DNA of 64,000 bases, taken from positions 1 through 64,000 of the forward strand of contig JBDHWQ010000017.1 of assembly GCA_039810245.1 (NCBI GenBank). The letters are read 5' to 3'. The translations under genes were made by a program, and so were the position numbers. Of the stretch, positions 33,315-42,056 are shown in pieces. The notes under the pieces were generated by a model. That model ran no database searches. It was not told the origin of the DNA and worked only from the letters and a program-made list of their open reading frames with translations. The DNA comes from CALDSL01 sp039810245 (lineage in GTDB: Bacteria; Chloroflexota; Anaerolineae; Anaerolineales; Anaerolineaceae). Position 1 is the first letter of the stretch. Each line of letters begins with the position of its first letter.

Positions 33315-34972
33315 CGGGCAAGATCTCACGCAGCGAATATCGCTTTGTTTTTTTGATGGCCATCGCCATGCTGGTGGTGACCAGCATACCCTACGTGTAC
33401 GGGTATGCGAGTACCCCGCAGGGTAAGACCTTTATGGGTCTGATGCAGAACGTTTCGGACCACGGACAGTACCTTTCGTGGTGGCGCAGCTTTCAGAGCA
33501 ACTTGCTGATCAACAACAAGCTGACGCCGGAGCCCAACCAGCCGCTGTTCTTCAACCTGCTGTGGTGGCTGCTGGCGCAGTTCTCGCGACTGACCGGCAC
33601 GGGCTACCCGCTGGCCTACCAAATTTTGCGCGTGGCGGCCGGGTTCAGCCTGTTCTGGGCGGTTTACCGGTTTATCGCGCTGTTTTTTGCGGATGTGGCG
33701 CGACGGCGCGCAGCCTTTCTGATGGTGGCGCTTACCTCGGGCTTTGGCTGGCTGCTGATCGTGGCCAAGTACACTATCGCCGGAGGGGAAACGCCTTTCC
33801 CGCTGTTGATCTTCACTGCCGAGCCGAATTACTTCCTGTGCCTGCTGGGCTTTCCGCATTTTGCCTTGGCGGCGGCGTTTATCTGCCTGGTGCTGGAGTT
33901 CATCTTCCGCGGGTGGAAAGAAAACAGCCTGAAGCATATGACCATGGCGGGTGCCATCGGGTTTGTGATGGGCTGGATGCACGCCTATGACCTGCTGATC
34001 ATTTATGGGGTAACGGGCGTGTTCTTTCTGGCCCAGTGGGCGCGAGGGCGCAAGTTCCCGACGCGGTTTTTCTGGGGCGCGACCATCATGGCGGTGCTTT
34101 CCGTAGCGCCGGCGGTGTATTCGTTTCTGCTAACCAGCCTGGACCCGCTGTGGGAAGAGGTACTGGCGCAATTTGCCAATGCCGGCGTATACACCCCCAT
34201 GCCGCCGCTGCTGTTCTTCCTGTTTGGCGTGCCACTGTTCCTGGCCGTCTGGGCGCTGGTGCGTTGGGTGCGCGAGAAGCGGTGGACGGATGAGCGCGTG
34301 TTCGTGGTTACCTGGTTCGTTGTGGGGTTCTTCCTGCTATACATCCCTACCGACTTCCAGATCCACATGCTCAACTCGTGGCAAATTCCCACCGCCATCC
34401 TGGCCAGCGCGGTGCTGTACGACCGCGCGATCCCGGCGCTGGCGCGGCGATTGCCGGCATGGAGCGCGGCGCGCGCCGAACGCCTGGCGCTGGCGCTGCT
34501 GGTGGCGGTGCTTATCCCCACGAACCTGTACCTGTTCGCCTGGCGTTTTATCGAGCTGCGGCGCGCCACCTACCCGTATTATGTGGAGACCGGCTACATC
34601 GAAGCGATGAACTGGCTGCGCGCGCACACGCAGCCCGAGGATGTGGTGTTATCTTCGCTGGAAGTGGGCCAGTACGTGCCGGCGTTCAGCGGCAACCAGG
34701 TATTCCTGGGTCACTGGGCCAACACCATCCGGTTCTTCGATAAGACCCAGCGCGTGAAGGACTTTTTCAACGCTGGCGCGCCGGAGAGCCAGCGCGCGGA
34801 GACCGTACAGCTTTTTGGCGTGGATTACGTGCTCTACGGGCCGGCGGAATCCGCGCTGGGCAGCTACCCGCTGGCCAGATCGCCGTGGTTGAAGCCGGTA
34901 TTTGAAGCACCCCAAGTGACGCTCTATCAGGTGCAGGCGGAAAAGTTGTTAAGCACCACCCCCGCGCCATGA
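33311..34972 (+). CDS. Multi-spanning membrane protein, GT-C glycosyltransferase-like
   Basis: The 553-residue protein has about 11 hydrophobic helices, a short charged periplasmic-type loop after helix 1 (QNVSDHGQYLSWWRSFQ), GWMHAYDLL in the middle and a soluble C-terminal domain. The C-terminal part (YIEAMNWLRAHTQPEDVVLSS and following) resembles the tails of GT-C (PMT/ArnT-like) transferases that use lipid-linked sugars outside the membrane. No certain catalytic Asp pair can be assigned. ATG overlaps the preceding stop (ATGA). Confidence 0.65.
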   Translation: MTGKISRSEYRFVFLMAIAMLVVTSIPYVYGYASTPQGKTFMGLMQNVSDHGQYLSWWRSFQSNLLINNKLTPEPNQPLFFNLLWWLLAQFSRLTGTGYPLAYQILRVAAGFSLFWAVYRFIALFFADVARRRAAFLMVALTSGFGWLLIVAKYTIAGGETPFPLLIFTAEPNYFLCLLGFPHFALAAAFICLVLEFIFRGWKENSLKHMTMAGAIGFVMGWMHAYDLLIIYGVTGVFFLAQWARGRKFPTRFFWGATIMAVLSVAPAVYSFLLTSLDPLWEEVLAQFANAGVYTPMPPLLFFLFGVPLFLAVWALVRWVREKRWTDERVFVVTWFVVGFFLLYIPTDFQIHMLNSWQIPTAILASAVLYDRAIPALARRLPAWSAARAERLALALLVAVLIPTNLYLFAWRFIELRRATYPYYVETGYIEAMNWLRAHTQPEDVVLSSLEVGQYVPAFSGNQVFLGHWANTIRFFDKTQRVKDFFNAGAPESQRAETVQLFGVDYVLYGPAESALGSYPLARSPWLKPVFEAPQVTLYQVQAEKLLSTTPAP

Positions 34973-34986
34973 CCAGGGAGAACCGC

Positions 34987-36456
34987 GTGAAACGCAGCAT
35001 CGAAGCACTTTTATTCCTGATTTTGTTCGCGAGCAACGTGTATTTCCTGCCGCGTTGGGCGGATTGGGGCCAGAATTCGCGCCTCGACCTGACGCTGGCG
35101 ATTGTGGACACGGGCGGGTTTGAGATCAGCGCATACCGCGAGAATACCGGCGATTATGCCAAGTTCGAGGGGCGCTACTACTCGGATAAGGCGCCGGGGC
35201 CGTCATTCCTGGGCGTGCCGGTATACGCGGCTGCCCGCCCTGTGCTGCGTTCGGCGGTGGTGCAGAGGATCATCACGCGGCTGGCGAGCAGCGCGGCCTT
35301 CGGTGAGACGCTCAACGCGCAGGGCAGCGGGCTGATGCAGGAGAAGATCTACCAGGCGCTGGTGCTGGCGCTGGTGACGATGGCAGCGGCGGCGCTGCCT
35401 GGCGCGCTGCTGGGCGTGCTGCTGTTCCGTCTGCTGAACCAGATCAACCCGGCGGCGCGCGGCTGGAATATGGCCGGGGTGCTGCTGTGGGGGCTGGCAT
35501 CGCCTGCGTTCCCCTATTCCGGTGCGTTCCTCAGTCACCAGCTGGTGGCATTCCTGCTCTTCGTTGCGTTCTGGATCGGACTGCGCATGAAGCAGGGCAT
35601 GCTGCGGCCGGCGTGGGTCACCCTGGCCGGGTTCTGCCTGGGCTATGCCATTATTTCCGAATACCCGGCGGTGGTGATTGCCGGGGGCATTGGGCTGTAC
35701 ATCCTGCTCACCCTGCCAGACAAACGCTGGGTAGCCGGTGCGGTGGTGGGTGGGATCATCCCCCTGGCGCTGATGATGGCCTACAACTATTCGATCTTCC
35801 GCACGGTGCTGCCAGTGGGCTATGAGTACTCGGAGCTGTACACCGAACAACACAGCCAGGGCTTCCTCAGTCTCACGTACCCGCATTTCGAAGCGCTGTG
35901 GGGAATCACCTTTGGCAGCTTCCGAGGATTGTTCTTCCTTTCGCCGGTGATGCTGCTGGCTGTGGCCGGGTTCTATGGCTGGTGGCGCACCGGCCGGCTG
36001 CGCGCCGAGCTGGCGGTATGCGCCTGGGCGGTGCTGGGTTACCTGCTCTACAACGGGTCTTCGATCATGTGGCAGGGTGGGTTTGCGGTGGGGCCACGCT
36101 ACATTGTGCCGATGCTGCCGTTTCTGGCAGCCGGCTTTGGCGGGTTTGGCGCACGCTGGGGCAGCCGGCTGTGGGCGAAAATATTGGCCGCGCTGTTGGG
36201 AGCCTGGTCGCTGTTCGCGGTGTGGGCTGAAACCATTGGCGGGCAGAGCTTTCCGGATTGGACGCCCAACCCGCTGTTCAATTACTCGCTGCCGCACCTG
36301 GCGCAGGGAAACATCGCGCGCAACCTGGGCATGGTGCTCAACCTGCACGGCTGGAGCAGCGTGCTGCTGCTGGCGGCTGTGCTGGCGCTGGGCATCGCGC
36401 TGATTACCTGGCAACTGCGTGGCACAGAAGGCACGCCAGTTGCGGAGACTACATGA
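34987..36456 (+). CDS. Multi-spanning membrane protein, GT-C glycosyltransferase-like
   Basis: The 489-residue protein has about 11-12 hydrophobic helices. After the first helix it has the acidic LTLAIVDTGGFEISAYRENTGDYAKFEGRYYSDKAPGPSFLGVPVYA pattern in two parts, common in GT39/83-like GT-C enzymes where the first-loop acidic residue is catalytic. GTG 34987 is chosen because AGGGAG stands six bases before it. ATG 34969 overlaps the preceding stop as ATGA and is the alternative (495 residues). It is coupled to the next gene by ATGA. Confidence 0.68.
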   Translation: MKRSIEALLFLILFASNVYFLPRWADWGQNSRLDLTLAIVDTGGFEISAYRENTGDYAKFEGRYYSDKAPGPSFLGVPVYAAARPVLRSAVVQRIITRLASSAAFGETLNAQGSGLMQEKIYQALVLALVTMAAAALPGALLGVLLFRLLNQINPAARGWNMAGVLLWGLASPAFPYSGAFLSHQLVAFLLFVAFWIGLRMKQGMLRPAWVTLAGFCLGYAIISEYPAVVIAGGIGLYILLTLPDKRWVAGAVVGGIIPLALMMAYNYSIFRTVLPVGYEYSELYTEQHSQGFLSLTYPHFEALWGITFGSFRGLFFLSPVMLLAVAGFYGWWRTGRLRAELAVCAWAVLGYLLYNGSSIMWQGGFAVGPRYIVPMLPFLAAGFGGFGARWGSRLWAKILAALLGAWSLFAVWAETIGGQSFPDWTPNPLFNYSLPHLAQGNIARNLGMVLNLHGWSSVLLLAAVLALGIALITWQLRGTEGTPVAETT

Positions 36457-37949
36457 AGCTGAGCGCGCGGGCACAGGCAGGCCTGTTTTTCCTGGCCGGG
36501 GTGCTGCTGCGAATCCCATTTCGCAGCCAGTATCTCTACCACTGGGATTCAGTCAATTTTGCCCTGGGGCTGGAGCAGTTCGATATTTTGCGCCATCAGC
36601 CGCAGCCGCCGGGCTACGTGCTGTACATCCTGCTGGGGCGCCTGTTCCAGATGATCTTTGTGGATGGCAACGCCAGCCTGGTGTGGATTAGCGTGCTGTT
36701 TTCGGGGCTTGCGGCCGCAGCGCTGTACTGGACGGCGCGGCACCTGTTTGGCCAGCGGGTAGGGCTGGCGGCAGGCCTGCTTGGGCTGACTTCGCCGCTG
36801 GTGTGGTTCTATTCGGAAGTGGCGCTATCGTACACGGTGGAAGCATTTTTTGTTAGCGCAGTGGCATACTGCTGCTACCGCACGCTGCGCGGACCGAAGG
36901 GTGATGGTCGCTATGCGCTGGCCGGCGCGGCGCTGCTGGGCATGGCGGGCGGCTTCCGGCAGAACACGCTGGTGCTGCTGCTGCCGGTCTGGCTGTTCTC
37001 GCTGCGCAAATTGAACTGGGGCCGGCGCATCGCAGCGCTGGCGCTGCTGGGGGGCATTGTGGCGGCCTGGCTGGCGGTGATGATGAGCATGAACGGCGGC
37101 CCGGCGCGCTACCTGGCGGGGCTTTCCGCGCAGACTGGCAGTAACATCTCCGATTCGGCGGCGGGTTCAGCGCAGACACTGCTGATGAACTTCGCGCGGC
37201 TGGGGCTGTTCACCGGTTTTGGCGTGATGCTGGCCGGGCTGGCGCTGCCAGTGTGGGCCGTATGGCTGGCGCGCAACCTGCGCGCGATGCTGCGCAGTGA
37301 AGCCTGGCAGGTTCTGCTACTGTGGGTGCTGCCATCGCTTGTGTTTTATGCCATTTATATCCAACAGGGCGGGCACACCTTCACGTATCTGCCGGGGCTG
37401 ATTATCATTTGCGCCTGGACGCTGCTGGAAGTGATCGCGCCATACGCAACGCGGCGTGGCCTGGGCGCGCGTCTCGCGGGCGGGCTGGTGGTGGGGATTG
37501 TGGCGGTGAATGCGGTGTTTTTCCTGTTCTCCAGGCCCTACCTGCTGGGGATTGAGAAGTTCTTGTTGCGCACGCCCAGCTACGCGGCCATCCGTGAGCG
37601 GGATGAGAAGCTGGGGCAAAAGCTGGCGTTTATCCGCGCGCAGTTCCCGCCGGAAGAAACCCTGGTGCTGGCGGGTGGGATGGATTTCCGCATCCCGGAT
37701 TACTACCTGCGAGATTACCGCTACACATTCTTATCGTATGACAGCACCGCGCTCAGCGAAGCGGGCGGACCCGCCACAGATGGGCTGCGCTACCTGGTGA
37801 TGTTCAACGATGAAGGACCGTATCCGGGGATAGCGCTGGATGGCATGCAGCAGTTCTGGCCGGCAGATGCGCTCTACTGGACGGAGCTGGGTGAGGATGC
37901 GCGGCTGGTGTTCTCGCCCACCGGCGTGGCGCTGGTGCGTAGGAAGTAA
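36453..37949 (+). CDS. Multi-spanning membrane protein, GT39/PMT-like GT-C glycosyltransferase
   Basis: The 498-residue protein has about 11 hydrophobic helices. The first extracytoplasmic loop carries the acidic motif HWDSVNFALGLEQFDI followed by QPQPPGYVLYILLGRL, the hallmark arrangement of PMT/ArnT-like enzymes that take sugars from polyprenyl phosphates. A soluble C-terminal domain follows. It is the third GT-C-like gene in a row and starts within the preceding stop (ATGA). Confidence 0.75.
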   Translation: MKLSARAQAGLFFLAGVLLRIPFRSQYLYHWDSVNFALGLEQFDILRHQPQPPGYVLYILLGRLFQMIFVDGNASLVWISVLFSGLAAAALYWTARHLFGQRVGLAAGLLGLTSPLVWFYSEVALSYTVEAFFVSAVAYCCYRTLRGPKGDGRYALAGAALLGMAGGFRQNTLVLLLPVWLFSLRKLNWGRRIAALALLGGIVAAWLAVMMSMNGGPARYLAGLSAQTGSNISDSAAGSAQTLLMNFARLGLFTGFGVMLAGLALPVWAVWLARNLRAMLRSEAWQVLLLWVLPSLVFYAIYIQQGGHTFTYLPGLIIICAWTLLEVIAPYATRRGLGARLAGGLVVGIVAVNAVFFLFSRPYLLGIEKFLLRTPSYAAIRERDEKLGQKLAFIRAQFPPEETLVLAGGMDFRIPDYYLRDYRYTFLSYDSTALSEAGGPATDGLRYLVMFNDEGPYPGIALDGMQQFWPADALYWTELGEDARLVFSPTGVALVRRK

Positions 37950-37990
37950 GGGCAGCCGCCGCGCAAGCAGCAAATTGCGTTACGAAGGAC

Positions 37991-38020
37991 CCGGCCGCAC
38001 GATAGTGGTCGGCTCTTTTT
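37991..38020 (+). terminator. Possible weak terminator after the GT-C genes
   Basis: A 6-base-pair stem CCGGCC/GGTCGG with one wobble (37991-37996 with 38007-38012) is followed by CTCTTTTT. Confidence 0.4.
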
Positions 38021-38129
38021 GGAGCAGATGAGAACGTCGAGAACTGACCAGGCGGGTGGGGACGGATGCGGCCGGATGGGTTACAATACAGGGGAAATCA
38101 ACCTTTCCCCTGACCGAGGCATTGTCGCA

Positions 38130-38876
38130 ATGATTTATGTGGTCTTACCGGCGTATAACGAAGAGCGCGACCTGGGCGCGCTGCTGGAGCGTATCACCGC
38201 CGCGCTGCCCGCCGAGCGCGTGAATTACAAGGTGCTGCTGGTGAACGATGGCAGCGAAGACGGCACACTGGCCCTGGCGCAGAAGATGAGCAGCCATATG
38301 CCGCTGGAGCTGATTGACCACGGGTTTAACCGCGGGCTGGGGCAGGCGCTGCTCACCGGGCTGCGCCGGGCCAAAACGATGGCCAGCGATGAGGACGTGG
38401 TGGTGACGATGGACGCCGATAACACCCACGACCCGGCGCTGATCCCCGAGATGGCGGCAAAGATCGCGGAAGGTTATGACGTGGTGATTGCCTCGCGCTA
38501 CGCGCAGGGCGGGCGTGAGGTGGGGCTATCATGGGTGCGGCATGTGTTCAGCGGTGGGGCGAGCCTGCTGCTGCAACTGTTTTTCCCGATCCGCGGCGTG
38601 CAGGATTACACCTGTGGCTACCGCGCCTACCGGGGTGCGTTGCTCAAACATGCCTTCGCGGCGTACCGCGATGGACTGGTGGAAGAGCGTGGCTTTACCT
38701 GCATGGCAGAAGTGCTGATCAAGCTGAGCAAGCTGGGGGCACGGGTGACAGAAGTGCCGCTGGTTCTGCGCTATGATTACAAGTCCGGGCCGAGTAAAAT
38801 GAAGGTGGCGCGCACCATCTGGCGCTACTGGGTGCTGATTGCGCGCAGCCTGCTGCGCCCGGCACCGCGCGTGTAG
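38130..38876 (+). CDS. GT2 polyprenyl-phosphate sugar transferase (DPM1-like)
   Basis: The 248-residue GT2 enzyme lacks membrane helices: YVVLPAYNEERDLGALLERI, LLVNDGSEDGT, TMDADNTHDPALIPEM, ASRYAQGG. This resembles dolichyl/undecaprenyl-phosphate mannosyl- or glucosyltransferases that make donors for GT-C enzymes, and three GT-C-like genes precede it. ATG 38130 is the family start. A TACAAT hexamer at 38092-38097 is a candidate -10, although no -35 is convincing. Confidence 0.9.
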   Translation: MIYVVLPAYNEERDLGALLERITAALPAERVNYKVLLVNDGSEDGTLALAQKMSSHMPLELIDHGFNRGLGQALLTGLRRAKTMASDEDVVVTMDADNTHDPALIPEMAAKIAEGYDVVIASRYAQGGREVGLSWVRHVFSGGASLLLQLFFPIRGVQDYTCGYRAYRGALLKHAFAAYRDGLVEERGFTCMAEVLIKLSKLGARVTEVPLVLRYDYKSGPSKMKVARTIWRYWVLIARSLLRPAPRV

Positions 38877-38954
38877 AAGGCGGAAAATGATCCCCGTGAG
38901 GGATCGCGTGCTGGCGTATTGGTAGATATGGGTACACAGGGTGGAGAGGCACGC

Positions 38955-41762
38955 ATGAGCGAAAAAGAGAGCTGGATGCGGCGCTTAGGCGCCGGGTTGC
39001 GCGCCGTGGCGCGGGTGGTGCTGGCGCTGGGGCTGGCGCTGCCTTCTATGGTTGGGTCAGCACAGAGCACAGCGGGGGGCGAAGACTGGCCGATGTACAT
39101 GGGCGGGCCGCGCCATGCCGGGCGCACATCCGCCACAACCGATACAAGCGGGCCGCAGTTCTTGCAGTGGGCCTACGCCTTTGGTGAGCGCGTGGAAGTG
39201 GAAGCGCAGCCGGTGCTGGCGGGTGGCGTGCTGTACCAGGGCGTGATGAATGGCGAAATGCACGCCATCGACGCGCTGACCGGCAAGCCCCGGTGGGTGG
39301 CGCAGCCGGGCGGGCCAATCGCGCATACGGCGGCGGTGGCGGATGGGCGCGTAGTGTTTGGTTCACTGGATGGCAGCGTGTACGCACTGTCTGCCGCCGA
39401 TGGAAGCCTGATGTGGAAATTCAGCACGGGTGGACCGGTGGTGTGCGCGCCAGTGCTGGATGGCGGGCGCGTGTTCATCGGTTCGACGGATGGGATACTG
39501 TACGCGCTGGACGCGGCCAGCGGCGCAGCAGCCTGGACGCTGGTGACCGGCGGCCCGGTGACCGGCGCGCCGGCGCTGGCGGATGGGCGCGTCTACTTTG
39601 GCAGCGAGGACATGCACGCGCGTGCTGTCGATGCGCGCACCGGCAAGCTGGTGTGGGAAAGCCCGGTGTGGGGCCAGGGAATGCGCAATACCTACCCGGT
39701 GGTTGCGGATGACGGCAAGGTGGTGATTTTCCAGACGGTGAAGCCCGGGGCAAGCTCGTACGTGCCGGCCGAAGGCTACCCGGATGCGCCGGCCAGCGCC
39801 GACCCGGTGGAAACCTGGAACACCTTTTATCAGGCGTGGCCCAAAAACCGCACCCTCTATTACTTTGACGCGCAAAGCGGCAAAGACCTGTGGAGCCCGG
39901 CCGCGCGGCGCTACGTACCGCTGCCGATTCCGTACTGGGGGTTGATGGGGCCGGTGCTGGGCCCAGACGGGGCGGCTTACCTGCCCGCGCCGGCCGGCTC
40001 GCGGGCCAACGCCTATGAGCTGGACCACGATAACCGGCTGTTTCGCGTGGACCTACAGACTGGCAAAACCGAGCAGGTGGCAGGCGGGCCGGATTTGCCC
40101 GAATATCAGACGCGCATGGACGAGATCGGGCGGGCAATATTCAGCGGGACGGACTACCTGTACACCAGCAGCGAAGACCTGTCGGTATACCACACCGATC
40201 GTAGTGAGGCGGCGGTGCTGTTTGGTGACGGGACCCCGGCCAGCTATTTCAATATTGGCTCGCACATGAATCCGCTCAGCCCGCTGCCTTCGCGTCACCT
40301 GTGGCGCTACGGTGGGGTGATCGCTATGGGCGGCGTGCCGGGGGCATCGGTGCCGCTGGTGGCCAATAACATGATCTATTATTCATCATATAGCTGGCTG
40401 TACGCCGTGGGACGGCAGGACCGTGGCCTGTACCCGGCCACCAGTTTCCCGGCGCGTGACGCGCGGAGCCATGAGCTGACCTACCCGCGCGCGGAGGCGA
40501 TCACCTCGGCGCAGGCACGCGCGGAGATGCAGCGGCGCGCGGCGGATATTCTGGCACGCGGGCCGGAAGACCCCCCGCTGGCGGTACGCTGGGATCAGCC
40601 TGGCGGACCGATGTTAGGGTATGAGTTCACGTTTGAGGTTTACGGGCTGGACTACGAGCTGGTACGAACCCTGGTGGAGGCTGCGCCATACCTGCCGGCG
40701 GAGCAGCAGAGCGCGGTGCAGGAATACCTGAAGGCTTATGTACGGAAGACGCTGTTGGACCCGCAGGATTACGCCTACCTGCGCGCCTGCCTTTTCTACG
40801 GCGAAACCCGCATCCGCCTGGGCGAAGAGGAATGCAAAACGCCGGGGCTGGCGGCGCAGTGGAGCAACGATAACCCGAACCTGAAGGGTCAGCGATTGTA
40901 CGCGCTGGCACTGTACGCGCGCCTGACCGGGGATTGGGAAGGGGTGCGGCAGATCTGGCCGGGGGTGGTGCTACCCATCTTCCAGGAGTTCTTGCGCAGC
41001 TACGACACGCAGCTGGGTTTCCTCAAGTTCGAAGAATGGCGCACCGGGCGGCTCAACCTGGGGGCGCAGATTGCCGGGGTGACAGCCGTGCGCGACATGG
41101 CCGGGCCGCTGGGCGATACCGCCACTCAGGCGGCGGCCGGCGCGCTGCTGGAGCGCCTGCTGAGCGGGCGCGTGGCGCTGGCTAACCTGGTGCCACAGCT
41201 ATACGATGGCGGCGCGCGCAAGCCGGCCACGCTGCGGCTTAACCCGGATGGAACCATTGTCTATGAAGATGTGATGGGGGCGGGTAGCCCATACAACAGC
41301 GACCTGATCCCCTACGACGCGGCGGAGCGCAACCGCGCCACCGACCCTAGCCAGGTGAACTGGTGGGATGGCGAAACCATTCGTGTGGATGCGGGGCTTG
41401 GGTTCATGTACCTGCCGGCACTTTCTGAGTACTACCCGCTGACGCCCGAGCTGGCGGCGCGACTGCGGGCGCGCTTGAGCGAGAAAACCGCCTACTATGT
41501 CAAGTCGTACGAAGTCAACCAGCCGTGGTGGTGGATGACCGACCTGGCGCACCATACCACCGGGTCGGGGGAGCACCTGTACGAAAGCCCGACGCTGGCG
41601 TGGAGTATGTTCCAGGTGAAGGCGCGGGTGCAGCGGCTTCCGTTCGCGGAGCTGGCGTACCAGGTGCCTGAACCGGTGGTGTTCAATGCGCGCTATGACC
41701 TGTACCGTCTGCAAAACCTGGTGGCGCTGATGGAGAACTGCGCGGCGCAGGGCTGCGAGTAA
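38955..41762 (+). CDS. Secreted PQQ-type beta-propeller protein with helical C-terminal domain
   Basis: The 935-residue protein begins with an N-terminal signal peptide (hydrophobic about 18-38, cleavage likely after GSAQS). A beta-propeller of PQQ/WD-like repeats runs from about 55 to 480 (VFGSLDGSVYALSAADGSLMWKF, VFIGSTDGILYALDAASGAAAW, VYFGSEDMHARAVDARTGKLVWE). The C-terminal half is alpha-helical (about 530-930; LYALALYARLTGDWEGVRQIWP, LGAQIAGVTAVRDMAG) and is reminiscent of an alpha/alpha toroid. It has no catalytic quinoprotein motif that I can assign. ATG 38955 follows GGAGAGG. Exported to the surface, it may bind or process the polysaccharide. The function is unknown. Confidence 0.75.
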   Translation: MSEKESWMRRLGAGLRAVARVVLALGLALPSMVGSAQSTAGGEDWPMYMGGPRHAGRTSATTDTSGPQFLQWAYAFGERVEVEAQPVLAGGVLYQGVMNGEMHAIDALTGKPRWVAQPGGPIAHTAAVADGRVVFGSLDGSVYALSAADGSLMWKFSTGGPVVCAPVLDGGRVFIGSTDGILYALDAASGAAAWTLVTGGPVTGAPALADGRVYFGSEDMHARAVDARTGKLVWESPVWGQGMRNTYPVVADDGKVVIFQTVKPGASSYVPAEGYPDAPASADPVETWNTFYQAWPKNRTLYYFDAQSGKDLWSPAARRYVPLPIPYWGLMGPVLGPDGAAYLPAPAGSRANAYELDHDNRLFRVDLQTGKTEQVAGGPDLPEYQTRMDEIGRAIFSGTDYLYTSSEDLSVYHTDRSEAAVLFGDGTPASYFNIGSHMNPLSPLPSRHLWRYGGVIAMGGVPGASVPLVANNMIYYSSYSWLYAVGRQDRGLYPATSFPARDARSHELTYPRAEAITSAQARAEMQRRAADILARGPEDPPLAVRWDQPGGPMLGYEFTFEVYGLDYELVRTLVEAAPYLPAEQQSAVQEYLKAYVRKTLLDPQDYAYLRACLFYGETRIRLGEEECKTPGLAAQWSNDNPNLKGQRLYALALYARLTGDWEGVRQIWPGVVLPIFQEFLRSYDTQLGFLKFEEWRTGRLNLGAQIAGVTAVRDMAGPLGDTATQAAAGALLERLLSGRVALANLVPQLYDGGARKPATLRLNPDGTIVYEDVMGAGSPYNSDLIPYDAAERNRATDPSQVNWWDGETIRVDAGLGFMYLPALSEYYPLTPELAARLRARLSEKTAYYVKSYEVNQPWWWMTDLAHHTTGSGEHLYESPTLAWSMFQVKARVQRLPFAELAYQVPEPVVFNARYDLYRLQNLVALMENCAAQGCE

Positions 41763-41967
41763 GCGGGCGCAGGTGCGAGGGGGGAAGGTAAGGTGGCGAT
41801 GGGGTGGACTAGAAGCCTTGCTCCGGCACGGCGCAGTACTGGCAGAAAGTCGCGCGGCGTGAGGTGAAATAGAATCCCGCGAATCACGTTATCCATAACA
41901 GCACGGGCGGTCACGCGCATGCAAAAAAGGCATCTGTGATTGTAGCGGGGAGAGATTATTATTTCTC

Positions 41968-41997
41968 TTGGAATCCCCAGGGGTTTTCTTCTATAAT
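41968..41997 (+). promoter_or_regulatory. Promoter for the BNR-repeat protein gene
   Basis: TTGGAA (41968-41973), an 18-base spacer and consensus TATAAT (41992-41997), about 60 bases before the ATG at 42057. The rest of the 41763-42056 gap shows no gene. Confidence 0.6.
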
Positions 41998-42056
41998 AAG
42001 AAACAGTGGGAAAGAAGACCGGCGACCATTGAGTCCCCCGACAAAGGAAGCATCAT

